From positions 3,348,001 through 3,412,000 of the forward strand of contig NZ_CP034433.1 of the NCBI RefSeq assembly GCF_003952345.1: a DNA stretch of 64,000 nucleotides, given 5' to 3'. Every line of letters starts with the position of its first letter. Positions within the stretch are counted from its first letter, which is position 1. Both the position numbers and the translations under genes were made by a program. This document shows, piece by piece, positions 48,673-57,448 of this stretch. This stretch comes from Iodobacter ciconiae (lineage in GTDB: Bacteria; Pseudomonadota; Gammaproteobacteria; Burkholderiales; Chitinibacteraceae). The notes beneath the pieces were generated by a model, which worked only from the letters and a program-made list of their open reading frames with translations, ran no database searches and was not told where the DNA came from.

Positions 48673-49355
48673 TAAACCTGCTCCAGCGCATAGCCAAAGC
48701 CACGGTGGGTGGCGATGGGGTCGAGATCAGGCCGTACTGTACGCAGTTTGGCGCGCAAGCTTTTGATATGGCTGTCGATGGTGCGCTCAAAGCTGTCTTC
48801 AGCGGCCTCCCCAAGCGCATCCAGCAATTGGGCGCGGCTGAATACCTGGCCGGGATGGGCAAGCAGGGTGATCAGCAGGCGGTATTCTGATGGCGTAAGC
48901 GTTAAATTATTGCCCGCATATTGCACTCTTTTTGCCGCAGCATCGTGAATAAACAGACCGTTATGGATGGCCGAATGGCTGATGGCAGCAGCAGGGCTGC
49001 TGCGTTTTAAAATGGCTTTCACCCGCGCGGCCACTTCGCGCGGGCTAAAGGGTTTGAGCACATAATCGTCCGCGCCCAGCTCTAAACCTAAAATCCGGTC
49101 GAACTCTTCGCTTCTGGCGGTGAGCAGCAGCACCGGCAGCTCGCTGTAGCGGCGCAGGCGTTTGAGCACTTCCAGCCCGCTATCGTCGGGCAGGCCGATA
49201 TCCAAAATCAGCAGATCAGGCTTTTGCGCCTGAATCGCCGCCTCGCCTTCCCTTGCCAGGCTGTAGCAGCTCACGCTAAAGCCTTCCCGCTCCAGCGCAA
49301 AGCGCAGCGTATCGGTGATGGCCGCTTCGTCTTCGATCAGGATGATGGATGACAT
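48672..49355 (-). CDS. creB: DNA-binding response regulator CreB
   Basis: OmpR-family regulator. Start chosen at the ATG 49353-49355 (MSSIILIEDEAAITDTL); the frame is open upstream but without family sequence. 227 residues. Receiver phosphoacceptor Asp in LLILDIGLPDDSG, the switch residues in LLLTARSEE and VLKPFSPREVAAR. The winged-helix domain at the C-terminus has LTLTPSEYRLLITLLAHPGQ and FERTIDSHIKSLRAKL. Its target creD carries tag-like repeats. Confidence 0.94.
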   Translation of the reverse strand: MSSIILIEDEAAITDTLRFALEREGFSVSCYSLAREGEAAIQAQKPDLLILDIGLPDDSGLEVLKRLRRYSELPVLLLTARSEEFDRILGLELGADDYVLKPFSPREVAARVKAILKRSSPAAAISHSAIHNGLFIHDAAAKRVQYAGNNLTLTPSEYRLLITLLAHPGQVFSRAQLLDALGEAAEDSFERTIDSHIKSLRAKLRTVRPDLDPIATHRGFGYALEQV

Positions 49356-49557
49356 AAGTGAGATCGCTCTTATTGGATGGCCTTGATTGTAAGTGACTTT
49401 GTGCCACGGTTGGCAACGCATTTCCTGCTATGCTGCAATGCAGCATGAATTTAATCTTCCTGCGTTAATTTTTTACCGAGGAGGCTTTGCAGTACAAATG
49501 CTAAATATCACGGTTTGAATCCTGCATGGGCAAGGTTTACGCCGCAGAGGGCTGGCT

Positions 49558-50538
49558 ATGGGTAAGAAAGTGATCAATCTTGCTTTGCAGGGCGGCGGTG
49601 CACACGGCGCGTTTACCTGGGGCGTACTGGATGCTTTGCTTGAGGACGGGCGTATTCGGTTTGAGGGTGTAAGTGGCACCAGCGCGGGAGCGATGAATGC
49701 GGTGGTGCTGGCCCAGGGTCTGATGGAGGGGGGCGCGAGTGGTGCAAGGCGGGCGCTGGATCGATTCTGGCTGGCATTGGCAAACCGTATGCCAACAGAC
49801 TTAAGCCATGGTGATGTGGGGGGCTCTATTGCCAAGGTGATGCAGCAGTGGACGCGTTACTTGTCGCCCAGCCAGATGAATCCTTTTGATTTAAATCCAC
49901 TACGTGATCTGGTTGCAAATCAAATTGATTTTGCTGCTTTGCAAAAGCATAGCCCGGTTAAATTATTTATTGCCACAACGCATGCTAATTCAGGCAAATT
50001 AAGAATTTTTCAAAATCATGAAATGAGTATTGATGTGATCCTTGCATCTGCTTGTTTACCCACCATTTACCGCAGTGTATTTATTGATGGTGAGCCGTAT
50101 TGGGACGGAGCTTATGCGGCAAATCCTGCTGTTTTTCCTTTGTTTGAATATTGTGATTCAGGAGAAATCCTGCTGGTATTATTGCAGCCTCTTTATTTAA
50201 AGAGTACGCCGGATTCAGTTAGAGAAATTCAGAATAGAATTATGGATATCACTTTTCAATCTGGTTTTTTGCGTGAAATGCAAATGTTTACAAGGTTAAA
50301 AGTACGCCGGCCTTTATTTGTCTGGTCTAAGTTAGAGCGGCATATTGCCCGCACTCATTTTCATTTGATTGAGGCTGATTTAGGGCAATTTAATGCTGAA
50401 TCCAAATTAACAGTTAATTTGAAATTTTTTGTCACTCTCAGGGATATGGGGCAGGAGGCCGGTAAAAAGTGGTTGACAGAAAATTATTTAAAGCTGGATA
50501 AGTCATCCAGCATCGATTTATCCGGTATGTTTGCCTGA
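49558..50538 (+). CDS. Patatin-like phospholipase (cytoplasmic, RssA-type)
   Basis: 326 residues, no signal peptide. Oxyanion motif LQGGGAHGAFTWGVLD, nucleophile GTSAGAMNAVV, catalytic Asp in YWDGAYAANPAVFPLF. DVILASACLPTIYRSVFIDG is the family's central strand. The long C-terminus (about 240-326) is characteristic of the branch found with poly(3-hydroxybutyrate) and membrane-lipid genes, but the substrate here is unknown. It is distinct from the lipoprotein patatin at 19-20 kb. Confidence 0.9.
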   Translation: MGKKVINLALQGGGAHGAFTWGVLDALLEDGRIRFEGVSGTSAGAMNAVVLAQGLMEGGASGARRALDRFWLALANRMPTDLSHGDVGGSIAKVMQQWTRYLSPSQMNPFDLNPLRDLVANQIDFAALQKHSPVKLFIATTHANSGKLRIFQNHEMSIDVILASACLPTIYRSVFIDGEPYWDGAYAANPAVFPLFEYCDSGEILLVLLQPLYLKSTPDSVREIQNRIMDITFQSGFLREMQMFTRLKVRRPLFVWSKLERHIARTHFHLIEADLGQFNAESKLTVNLKFFVTLRDMGQEAGKKWLTENYLKLDKSSSIDLSGMFA

Positions 50539-50680
50539 GTGCCTGTCTGGTTTTTGGCTGCAGCAATTGGCATATACTTTTGTCATTTACCCAAGCAATG
50601 CGGCAAAAGTAGCGCTGTTGCTGCATAATGCGAATTAACTTAACAACAAAAAAGGATTGGAGTTTCCTGAAACTCCGGAT

Positions 50681-51985
50681 ATGGGTAGTAGTATCTTACT
50701 GATTTTTATTGCTTTTTTGCTGGTGCTTCTAAATGGCTTTTTTGTAGCAGCAGAGTTTGGTTTAGTTAAATTACGCTCTACCCGTGTAAAAGCCATTGCT
50801 AAAACAATGGGCTGGCGCGGGCGTATTTTACTGAAGGTTCATGGCGATTTAGATGCCTATCTTTCAGCTTGCCAGCTTGGTATTACCCTCTCATCTCTTG
50901 GTCTTGGCTGGATTGGTGAGCCTGCCTTTGTTCAGGTGTTAGAGCCTTTATTTGGCGCTCTGGGCATTGTGAACGAGGCCCTGGTGCATACCATTGCCTT
51001 TGCTGTGGCCTTCTTTATTATCTCCTATTTGCATATTGTGGTGGGCGAGCTGGCCCCTAAATCCATGGCGATTCGTATGCCGGGTAAAGTCAGTATGTGG
51101 ACTGCCGTGCCCCTGTATGGCTTCTACTGGCTAATGTATCCCGCAATCTGGACGCTTAATCACAGTGCCAACTGGGTGCTGCGTAAGGTGGGCCTGGATG
51201 CTGCGCCCGGCCACGACAGCCATTATTCTTCAGAAGAACTCAAGCTGATTTTGCGTACCTCGCAGTCGGATGACCAATATACCGAAGACGATTGGCGGGT
51301 ACTGGCGCAGGCATTGGATTTCCGCGACTTGGATGTGGCCGATTTAATGCATCCCTTCAGCGAGGCGGTGGCTTTGTCGGCCAGCGCCGATATCGAAACC
51401 AGCCTGGATAAAATTGTGCAGCATCGTTACAGCCGCTATCCCTTGCTGGATGAAAATGGTCAGGTGCAATCGGTGGTGCACTTAAAAGATATTTTCTTTG
51501 CTATGCGTAAGGGAGAGATGCCTGATCGGCTGAAAAAGCTGGCGCGCCCAGTGCAAACCGTATCACCACGCTTATCTGCGTCCGAGCTATTTAAGCGTTT
51601 TCAGCAGGGTGCACCGCATTTTGCGGTAGTGGCTTATCAGGATGGCCAGCCCCTGGGCTTTATCACGCTGGACAATCTGCTGGGTGCTTTGGTTGGCGAG
51701 ATTCGCGATGAATTTCGTCAGGCACAAAATGAATGGACCAAGCTGGATGACGGCTCGATGATCGGCAAAGGCAGCTTAACCATCTTTACTTTGGAGCGTG
51801 CCTTAGGCATTGATATTGAAGACACCGATGTCGATTCGGTAGGTGGCCTGATCATGCAGCAGTTGGGTGATTTGCCCTCGGAAGGCCAGCGGGTTCAGTT
51901 CGAACATTTTGACGCCGTGGTTAAAAAAATGAACGGGCCAAGAATCGTGCTGGTGAGGATTTATCCGCGGGAAATGGTGAGTTGA
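50681..51985 (+). CDS. CNNM/DUF21-CBS-CorC family membrane protein (hemolysin C-like)
   Basis: 434 residues from the ATG at 50681; a TTG at 50657 is in frame but would abut the Shine-Dalgarno AAAGGA. DUF21 membrane domain with about four helices (SSILLIFIAFLLVLLNGFFVAAEFGLVKLRSTRVKA in parts), then CBS pair about 210-330 (DVADLMHPFSEAVALSASAD, HRYSRYPLLDENGQVQSVVHLKD) and the C-terminal CorC/transporter-associated domain to YPREMVS. Members act in Mg2+/Co2+ homeostasis or membrane integrity; the exact role is uncertain. A small hairpin (50660-50677) sits just before the start codon. Confidence 0.9.
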   Translation: MGSSILLIFIAFLLVLLNGFFVAAEFGLVKLRSTRVKAIAKTMGWRGRILLKVHGDLDAYLSACQLGITLSSLGLGWIGEPAFVQVLEPLFGALGIVNEALVHTIAFAVAFFIISYLHIVVGELAPKSMAIRMPGKVSMWTAVPLYGFYWLMYPAIWTLNHSANWVLRKVGLDAAPGHDSHYSSEELKLILRTSQSDDQYTEDDWRVLAQALDFRDLDVADLMHPFSEAVALSASADIETSLDKIVQHRYSRYPLLDENGQVQSVVHLKDIFFAMRKGEMPDRLKKLARPVQTVSPRLSASELFKRFQQGAPHFAVVAYQDGQPLGFITLDNLLGALVGEIRDEFRQAQNEWTKLDDGSMIGKGSLTIFTLERALGIDIEDTDVDSVGGLIMQQLGDLPSEGQRVQFEHFDAVVKKMNGPRIVLVRIYPREMVS

Positions 51986-52166
51986 TTGATGGGGGGGTAC
52001 AAAAAACGTGCCCTCCCTAACCGTAATGCCGTTCACTTAAGTGATTTTGACCTTGGCTTCCCCTTGGTAAAGGCTCTGTCTGCGTTAAATGTTGAAACAT
52101 AATTGAGTGAAGATTTGCGCTTTTATCATGAAGCGTCATTGCCACCAGGCAAAAAGACAAAAAGAC

Positions 52167-52196
52167 CTTTTTAGTGCCCTCGGCACGTTGATTTTT
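52167..52196 (+). repeat. Short dispersed repeat, copy 1
   Basis: CTTTTTAGTGCCCTCGGCACGTTGATTTTT, in two pieces: CTTTTTAGTGCC and TCGGCACGTTGATT. Copy 2, inverted, is at 59745-59773 with three or so mismatches. Both are followed by a hairpin rich in CTTG/CAAG. Confidence 0.6.
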
Positions 52197-52465
52197 GGGC
52201 GGTTAGCCACTGAGGGGCCTTCCTTCTTGCTTCGTCAAGAAACGAAGCCAAGCGACAATAGCAAAGCACGAAAGCCCCTGTGGCGGCCCAAGCGAGTTGG
52301 CTGCTGCGAAACTTGCTCGCAGGCTCGCTCAAATAGACATCAAAGAAACCCCGCCTCGGCGCGTTTTCAGGGGGAGTAAAAGCTCCGCGCCACGAGCAGT
52401 GGCAACAATTCAGATGGTCAGATTTGATAAATACTCAAAACTCAAAATAATGAGTTGAGTTCAAG

Positions 52466-52529
52466 AAATATTTTTCTTCGTGAAGCTCCGCGTTCTCCGT
52501 GCCCTCCGTGTTTCAAGATGTGGGTTTTG
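52466..52529 (+). repeat. Dispersed palindromic repeat, half copy B
   Basis: TTTTTCTTCGTGAAGCTCCG, then TTCTCCGTGCCCTCCGTGTT and CAAGATGTGGGTTT, matching the right half of copies C and D. No left half was found nearby, so this copy is truncated. Confidence 0.75.
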
Positions 52530-52616
52530 CGCTGCCCCATTGTATTAGCTGGCACCTGCCCTAGACTTCCCTCCGTTTCTTTGACATGCTTGCATCAATC
52601 TTATTAACCCATCTAG

Positions 52617-54011
52617 ATGCCGATGCAAGCTTTTGTCTTTCTGCTGTTTCTTGGTTTACTTTCTTCAGCACAAGCTGCCACCAAGCCTTGCCGCATTGAT
52701 GGCTTTCCTCAGGAAGTACAATGCGGGCAGATTGCCAGGCCGCTTGATCCTGCGGATCCTCAGGGTAGGCAAATCCAGATTCATTATCTGGTGCTGCGTG
52801 CGCAGGATAGAAATCAGCTGGCCGATCCGGTTTTCTTTCTGGCTGGCGGGCCTGGGCAGAGTGCGATCAATGTGGCAGGCTGGGCTGAGCACTTATTCAG
52901 TAAATTGCAATTACGCCGTGATGTGGTCTTTGTCGATCAGCGTGGCACGGGCCGCTCTGCACCGCTGCAATGCCCGGAGTCGCAAGATTTAAGCAAGCTG
53001 ACTGATAGCGAGGGGGCGCTGCACGAAATTAAGCGCTGCCAGGCCTCTCTTCAAAAACTGCCTTATGGTGATCTGCGCTTTTTTACCACTTCGATTGCCG
53101 TGCAGGATTTAGAAGCTGTGCGTCTGGCCGAAGGTTATCCTGCGGTTAATCTGGTTGGCGTTTCCTACGGTACCCGGGTAGGGCTGGAGTATTTACGCCA
53201 ATATCCGCAAGCGGTGCGGCGTGTGGTGCTCGATGGCGTGTTGCCGCCTGATTACGCCATATCGGGCAGCGATATACAAAAGGCGCTGGACAGCCTGTTT
53301 ACTGATTGTAAAAGTGATGCGCGTTGCCAACGCGTATACCCAAACCTGGCACAGAGCTGGCGTGATTTGCTGGCCAGTACGCCTAAAGCTACCGTGTTAA
53401 AACATCCCCGTTTAAATACCGAAGCCAATGTGACCATCAGCCGCGACAGCGTGCTGGGCATGGTGTCGGCCGTGCTTTACTCACCGGTGAACAGCGCAGG
53501 CCTGCCTTTTGCTATTACCGAAGCAAAGGCCGGGCGGTTTAACCCGCTGCTGGCGCTTAGCGGGCAGACGGCTTTACCCAATGCGGGCAAGATCTTCGCA
53601 GGCATGCATTACTCGGTCTGGTGCGCTGAGGAGGCTGGCCGCCTGCCGGTGCTGGATGATGATTTTGGCCGCTTTCGCAGTGAAACCTACCGCAAAGTCT
53701 GCGCCAGTTGGCCGCGCGGCGCTGTGCCTGCGGCTTTTTATACTCTGGCTAAAAGCGCATCCCCGGTTTTGCTGCTGAGTGGCGGGCTGGATCCGGTGAC
53801 GCCGCCTCAGCACGCGACCCACGTTGCCAAAGCGCTGGGCGCTAAGGCGAGGCATGTGGTGCTGGGCAAATCCGGCCACGGCATGCTGATGCAAAGTTGC
53901 GTGGATGATCTGGTGTATCGCTTTATAAACGCAGAAGATGCGCAAAAAACTGACCTAAGCTGCGTAAAACCTATCCCAAGGCCTGTGGTGTGGGTCTTGC
54001 CTAAAGGTTAA
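52617..54011 (+). CDS. Secreted alpha/beta hydrolase (prolyl/TAP-like peptidase family)
   Basis: 464 residues; the start is ATG 52617 or the second ATG 6 bases on. Signal peptide MPMQAFVFLLFLGLLSSAQA. Hydrolase motifs: oxyanion FFLAGGPGQSA, RDVVFVDQRGTGRSAPLQC, nucleophile LVGVSYGTRVGLEYL, catalytic Asp in LLSGGLDPVTPPQHA and His in GKSGHGMLMQS. Several Cys pairs suggest an oxidised periplasmic enzyme. It often sits beside natAB-like exporters in betaproteobacteria, and here the two follow. The peptide substrate is unknown. Confidence 0.9.
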   Translation: MPMQAFVFLLFLGLLSSAQAATKPCRIDGFPQEVQCGQIARPLDPADPQGRQIQIHYLVLRAQDRNQLADPVFFLAGGPGQSAINVAGWAEHLFSKLQLRRDVVFVDQRGTGRSAPLQCPESQDLSKLTDSEGALHEIKRCQASLQKLPYGDLRFFTTSIAVQDLEAVRLAEGYPAVNLVGVSYGTRVGLEYLRQYPQAVRRVVLDGVLPPDYAISGSDIQKALDSLFTDCKSDARCQRVYPNLAQSWRDLLASTPKATVLKHPRLNTEANVTISRDSVLGMVSAVLYSPVNSAGLPFAITEAKAGRFNPLLALSGQTALPNAGKIFAGMHYSVWCAEEAGRLPVLDDDFGRFRSETYRKVCASWPRGAVPAAFYTLAKSASPVLLLSGGLDPVTPPQHATHVAKALGAKARHVVLGKSGHGMLMQSCVDDLVYRFINAEDAQKTDLSCVKPIPRPVVWVLPKG

Positions 54012-54021
54012 ACCAAGTGCC

Positions 54022-54131
54022 AAACCCAAACCTTGAAACACGGAGTAAAGGAGGACACGGAGAAAACCTGGAATGCTTTTCTTCGTGTAACTCTGTGTTT
54101 TCTGTGACCTCAGTGGTTCAAGGTTTGGGTT
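54022..54131. repeat. Dispersed palindromic repeat, copy C
   Basis: 110 bp between the hydrolase and natA. Left end AAACCCAAACCTTGAAACAC, right end GTGGTTCAAGGTTTGGGTT, nearly perfect inverted ends. The centre has CGGAGTAAAGGAGGACACGG and the compensating CTCTGTGTTTTCTGTGACCT. Best-formed copy of the family. Confidence 0.9.
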
Positions 54132-54165
54132 CTTAAAGGAATGGTTCAATGTTTGCGAAAACAGC

Positions 54166-54927
54166 ATGATTATTGTCGAGCAATTATCTAAGCAATTTGT
54201 TCGTGAAGCGGGCCTGGGCTGGCGGCGTTCTAAGAGTGTGGTGCAGGCAGTGAAGGATATTCACTTTAGCGCGGCAGATGGCGAAGTCACAGGCTTGTTG
54301 GGTGCGAATGGCGCGGGCAAAACCACCACTTTGCGCATGATTGCCGCGCTGCTGCCTGCGGATTCCGGGCGTGTGCTGGTTGATGGTGTGCAGGTGGAGG
54401 CAGGCAAGCAGGCCACCCAGGCTCGTATGGGCGTGTTGTCCGATGCGAGAGGCTTGTATCCAAGGCTGAGCGCCCGTGAAAACATTGCTTACTACGGCGT
54501 GCTGCATGGCATGAGCCATGACGAGGCCAATGCGCGTGCCACGGCACTGGCCGATGCACTGGATATGCGCGCCTTGATGGAGCGGCGCTGCGAAGGCTTT
54601 AGCCAGGGTGAAAAAATGAAAACAGCTTTGGCAAGGGCGCTGGTGCATGACCCGCAAAATATTATTCTGGACGAGCCCACCAATGGCCTTGACGTGCTGG
54701 CCACAAGGGCGCTGCGCGAGTTTCTGGCATGGCTGAAATCACCCGCTGGCGGCAGTAAATGCATTCTGTTTTCGACCCATATCATGCAAGAAGTAGAGAG
54801 GCTTTGTGATCATGTGGTGATTGTGGCGGGTGGCGAAACCGTCGCACAGGGTACGGTAGCCGGGCTATTAGATCAGGCCGCAGAAAGCAATTTTGAAGAC
54901 GCTTTTGTGAAATTGGCCTTTGCTTGA
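54166..54927 (+). CDS. natA: ABC transporter ATP-binding protein (NatA-like)
   Basis: 253-residue ATPase for the exporter encoded next. Walker A GANGAGKTTTLRMIA, signature FSQGEKMKTALARAL (FSQGE in place of LSGGQ, as in NatA), Walker B IILDEPTNGLDVLA, H-loop in LFSTHIMQEVERL. Resembles Bacillus NatA of the Na+-extrusion NatAB pair; substrate not proven. A six-codon mini-ORF (54149-54169, MFAKTA) with AAAGGA 8 bases upstream ends in an ATGA overlap with its start. Confidence 0.87.
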   Translation: MIIVEQLSKQFVREAGLGWRRSKSVVQAVKDIHFSAADGEVTGLLGANGAGKTTTLRMIAALLPADSGRVLVDGVQVEAGKQATQARMGVLSDARGLYPRLSARENIAYYGVLHGMSHDEANARATALADALDMRALMERRCEGFSQGEKMKTALARALVHDPQNIILDEPTNGLDVLATRALREFLAWLKSPAGGSKCILFSTHIMQEVERLCDHVVIVAGGETVAQGTVAGLLDQAAESNFEDAFVKLAFA

Positions 54928-54964
54928 AGTATCCAAAAATGGTGACTACTCGGGTGTGCGAACA

Positions 54965-55092
54965 AAACCCAAATCTTGAACCACAGAGGGCACAGAGAAT
55001 ACAGAGCTCCACGGAAAAAATCATTCTATGTTTTGTTTTTCTCCGTGATCCTCTGTGTTCTCCCAAACTCCGTGGTTTAAGACTTGGATTTT
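54965..55092. repeat. Dispersed palindromic repeat, copy D
   Basis: 128 bp between natA and natB. Left end AAACCCAAATCTTGAACCAC, right end CGTGGTTTAAGACTTGGATTTT. The centre CAGAGGGCACAGAGAATACAG pairs partly with CTCCGTGATCCTCTGTGTTCTC. It lies between two genes expected to be co-transcribed, so the RNA would carry a hairpin there. Confidence 0.88.
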
Positions 55093-55120
55093 AAATACAA
55101 AATAAACTGGAAATGAGCGG

Positions 55121-56284
55121 ATGATGATTTGGGAAATATTTAAAAAAGAATGGGTTGATTCTTTAAGAGATAAGCGCACCATGCTGGTGGTGATTTTGTC
55201 TTCTTTAATGGGGATGCCCTTCTTTTTATTCATCAGCTCTGAAGCGTATTCCAGAATGGATGAGCAAAATGAAAAGCGCTTTATTCGCGTCGTTGGGGCG
55301 CAATATGCGCCGGAGTTAATCAATTATATTGCCCGGCAAGGTTTTGAAATTAAAACCGCAGGGGCAGGTTATGCAAAGAAATTGCATAGCAAAGAATACA
55401 CCGAGCCGGTGCTGCTATTGCCACAAAATTTTTCCAGCCAATATGCAGCAGGGATCGCACCGAGGGTAGAAATTATCAGTGATCTGGCTAATAAAGATAC
55501 GCAATTAGGCGTGCGGCCAATTAAGGTTTTATTGCAGGGCTTTATGCAGGAGCAGGCTGGTTTAAACCTGAGCTTGCGTGGCATTTCTGCTGAGATATTA
55601 AGTGTGATTCAAGTAGAAGAGCGCCATTTAAGCCGGGCGAAAAATCAGCAGAGCGCAGGGCTTAAAGAAATGCTGCCCTTTATGTTTATCATGACGCTAT
55701 TAGGTGTGGGGATGTATGCCGCAATTGATACATCGGCAGGGGAACGGGAGCGTGGCTCTTTAGAGCCATTAATGATGAACCCGGTATCGAGCTGGCATTT
55801 TGCTCTGGGTAAATGGGCGGCGGTAGGCATGCTTACAGTTTGCGTATTGTTTTTTAATGTAATGAGTATTTTCCCCTCCTTATTTCTAATTAAAAATGAA
55901 GTATTAAAAATCGCTTTTCAATTCTCAATTAAAGACGCATTTGTATTTTTGGCTGTGCTATGCCCGCTGGCGCTGGCTATTGCTGCTTTGCAAATTGCGG
56001 TGGCGATCAATGGTAAAAGCCACAAGGAAGCGCAGGCCAGAAACTCCATGCTGATGCTGCTTGCTCCGCTGGCCCTGGTGATAGGCATGTTAAAACAGGG
56101 GGCCGATCCGGTCTGGTTTTCCTGGGTGCCGCTTCTGGCACAAAACCAGCTGATTATCAAAATTCTGAACGGTGAAACCTTAAGCACAGCAGAAGTGCTT
56201 ACCCCCGTGCTGGTTTGCGTGGTGATTTTGCTGGCAAGCCTGAGCTATACGGCGCAGAAAATGCGGGGGGTGGTGATGCAGTAG
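55121..56284 (+). CDS. natB: ABC transporter permease (NatB-like)
   Basis: 387 residues, the membrane partner of the preceding ATPase. N-terminal helix MLVVILSSLMGMPFFLFISS, a large extracytoplasmic domain about 40-190 (periplasmic residues LNLSLRGISAEILSVIQVEERHLSRAK), then about five C-terminal helices (MLPFMFIMTLLGVGMYAAID, WAAVGMLTVCVLFFNVMSIFPSLFL, AFVFLAVLCPLALAIAALQIAVAI and others). GERERGSLEPLMMNP is the usual ABC-2 permease cytoplasmic motif. Confidence 0.87.
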   Translation: MMIWEIFKKEWVDSLRDKRTMLVVILSSLMGMPFFLFISSEAYSRMDEQNEKRFIRVVGAQYAPELINYIARQGFEIKTAGAGYAKKLHSKEYTEPVLLLPQNFSSQYAAGIAPRVEIISDLANKDTQLGVRPIKVLLQGFMQEQAGLNLSLRGISAEILSVIQVEERHLSRAKNQQSAGLKEMLPFMFIMTLLGVGMYAAIDTSAGERERGSLEPLMMNPVSSWHFALGKWAAVGMLTVCVLFFNVMSIFPSLFLIKNEVLKIAFQFSIKDAFVFLAVLCPLALAIAALQIAVAINGKSHKEAQARNSMLMLLAPLALVIGMLKQGADPVWFSWVPLLAQNQLIIKILNGETLSTAEVLTPVLVCVVILLASLSYTAQKMRGVVMQ

Positions 56285-56749
56285 TTTTGAGTGTAATTGG
56301 GCCGTGTTTTATTGAGCTGATATTTTGCAGTAAACCCCAAATCTTGAACCACAGAGAACACGGAGTTTCACTGAGAAAGACAAAGCTTAATTTGAGTTGT
56401 TTTGCAGGTTTTAAGTGTTTTAAAACCCAGTAACCAGGGTACGTAACGCAGCTTGTGGCGCAGGGCTTAAATCTCACCTTGAAACACGCCGGAGCTAGGA
56501 ACAAGCAGAGCGGGGGATTGCTTGGTGCGACATCTTATTCGATTTATCCACCCAAATTCACATTGACCACAGGCAGTAAACTTACCAATTTAGTCATTAT
56601 CAAACATAGGTCAGTACTTAGTAGAAACGGCTGAGTTAGACTATGCAAGTGGCCGCAGTCGGCCAAAAGCGGAAACTCGCCCACCCCAACAGCGGTCGGC
56701 AGCAAAGGCCGTTGTGGTTTCGGAAGCAGCCATTGCTATCTGATTGCTG
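56285..56749. other. Intergenic region after natB, with repeat remnants
   Basis: 465 bp between natB and the SDR-regulator operon. Contains repeat copy E (56331-56382) and a second fragment TCTCACCTTGAAACACG (about 56471) that matches the left end of the repeat. The remainder, up to 56749, has GGCCGCAGTCGGCC and a dyad-like GGCCGTTG; no gene. Confidence 0.6.
56331..56382 (+). repeat. Dispersed palindromic repeat, left-half copy E
   Basis: TAAACCCCAAATCTTGAACC, ACAGAGAACACGGAGTTTCA, CTGAGAAAGAC: matches the left half of copies C and D. The right end is degraded. Confidence 0.78.
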
Positions 56750-57448
56750 TCATCTCTTTGAGTTAGCGTCTACTGATGAGCATGCAACTTCATAGATGGC
56801 GGCTGCGTTCAACACAGATACCGGCGCTCCCCTGCGTGCAATCTGGAGCATAGCCTGACCGATAACTTCGGTGGTTAGGACATGTGACGGGAACAGCATC
56901 CGGCCAAAAGTGAGCAAGGGGCTCAAGACTTTATAGAAGATGCGATAGGAGCCAGTCTTGGACACTGCGTTGTTCAAGGGCTGAATAACTGCCGGACGCA
57001 AGACATGCACATGCTTGAATGGTAGGCGTAGCAGTGCGTTCTCCGTCTTACCCCGAACCTTGGCCCACATGCTTGAACCTTGTTCGCTGCTGTCTGCCCC
57101 TGCGCCCGATACATAAACGAAACTCGCCTGCGGGCTGATGCTGCTAAGGCGCTCAGCCACCGCCATCGTGAGGCTGTATGTCAGCGCTGTGTATTTCTCC
57201 TCAGAGAGGCCCGATGCCGATACCCCGAGGCAGAAAAAGCAGGCATCCACGTTGCGCAGGTCATCATCCGTAATTTCGGATGTGTCTGTCGCAAAATTCG
57301 GACGCACCACCTGAACCAGTTTTGGATGGTCCAACAGCAATGCCGAACGACCGATGGAAACCACTCGTTCAACGTCAGCCGCAAGCAGGCACTCGCGCAG
57401 AACGCCGCCACCCACCATGCCGGTGGCTCCAAAAATAAGAACTTTCAT
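56750..57448 (-). CDS. NAD(P)-binding oxidoreductase, atypical SDR (YwnB/NmrA-like)
   Basis: 232 residues from the ATG 57446-57448, which overlaps the regulator gene's stop (ATGA). N-terminal cofactor loop MKVLIFGATGMVGGGVLREC; motif SFVYVSGAGADSSEQG; lacks the YxxxK catalytic pair of classical SDRs in the expected place, as in HTATIP2/Oye-type atypical SDRs. Function unknown. It is third in an operon with an SDR and an AraC-type regulator. Confidence 0.8.
   Translation of the reverse strand: MKVLIFGATGMVGGGVLRECLLAADVERVVSIGRSALLLDHPKLVQVVRPNFATDTSEITDDDLRNVDACFFCLGVSASGLSEEKYTALTYSLTMAVAERLSSISPQASFVYVSGAGADSSEQGSSMWAKVRGKTENALLRLPFKHVHVLRPAVIQPLNNAVSKTGSYRIFYKVLSPLLTFGRMLFPSHVLTTEVIGQAMLQIARRGAPVSVLNAAAIYEVACSSVDANSKR

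Larger units (their letters stand above)
51986..52616. other. Repeat-rich intergenic region
   Basis: 631 bp. A 90-codon ORF at 52107-52379 is probably not a gene: it has no ribosome site, and its sequence includes a second dispersed repeat (52167-52196) and an adjoining hairpin GCTTCGT / ACGAAGC (52229-52248). Nearer the hydrolase there is a half copy of the first repeat family at 52466. Confidence 0.55.

Noticed and set aside
52107..52379. A 90-codon ORF between the CorC-like gene and the hydrolase.
   Set aside because: No ribosome site, it overlaps a dispersed repeat and a hairpin, and its residue pattern is Arg/Ser-rich without a family; it is probably repeat DNA read in frame.
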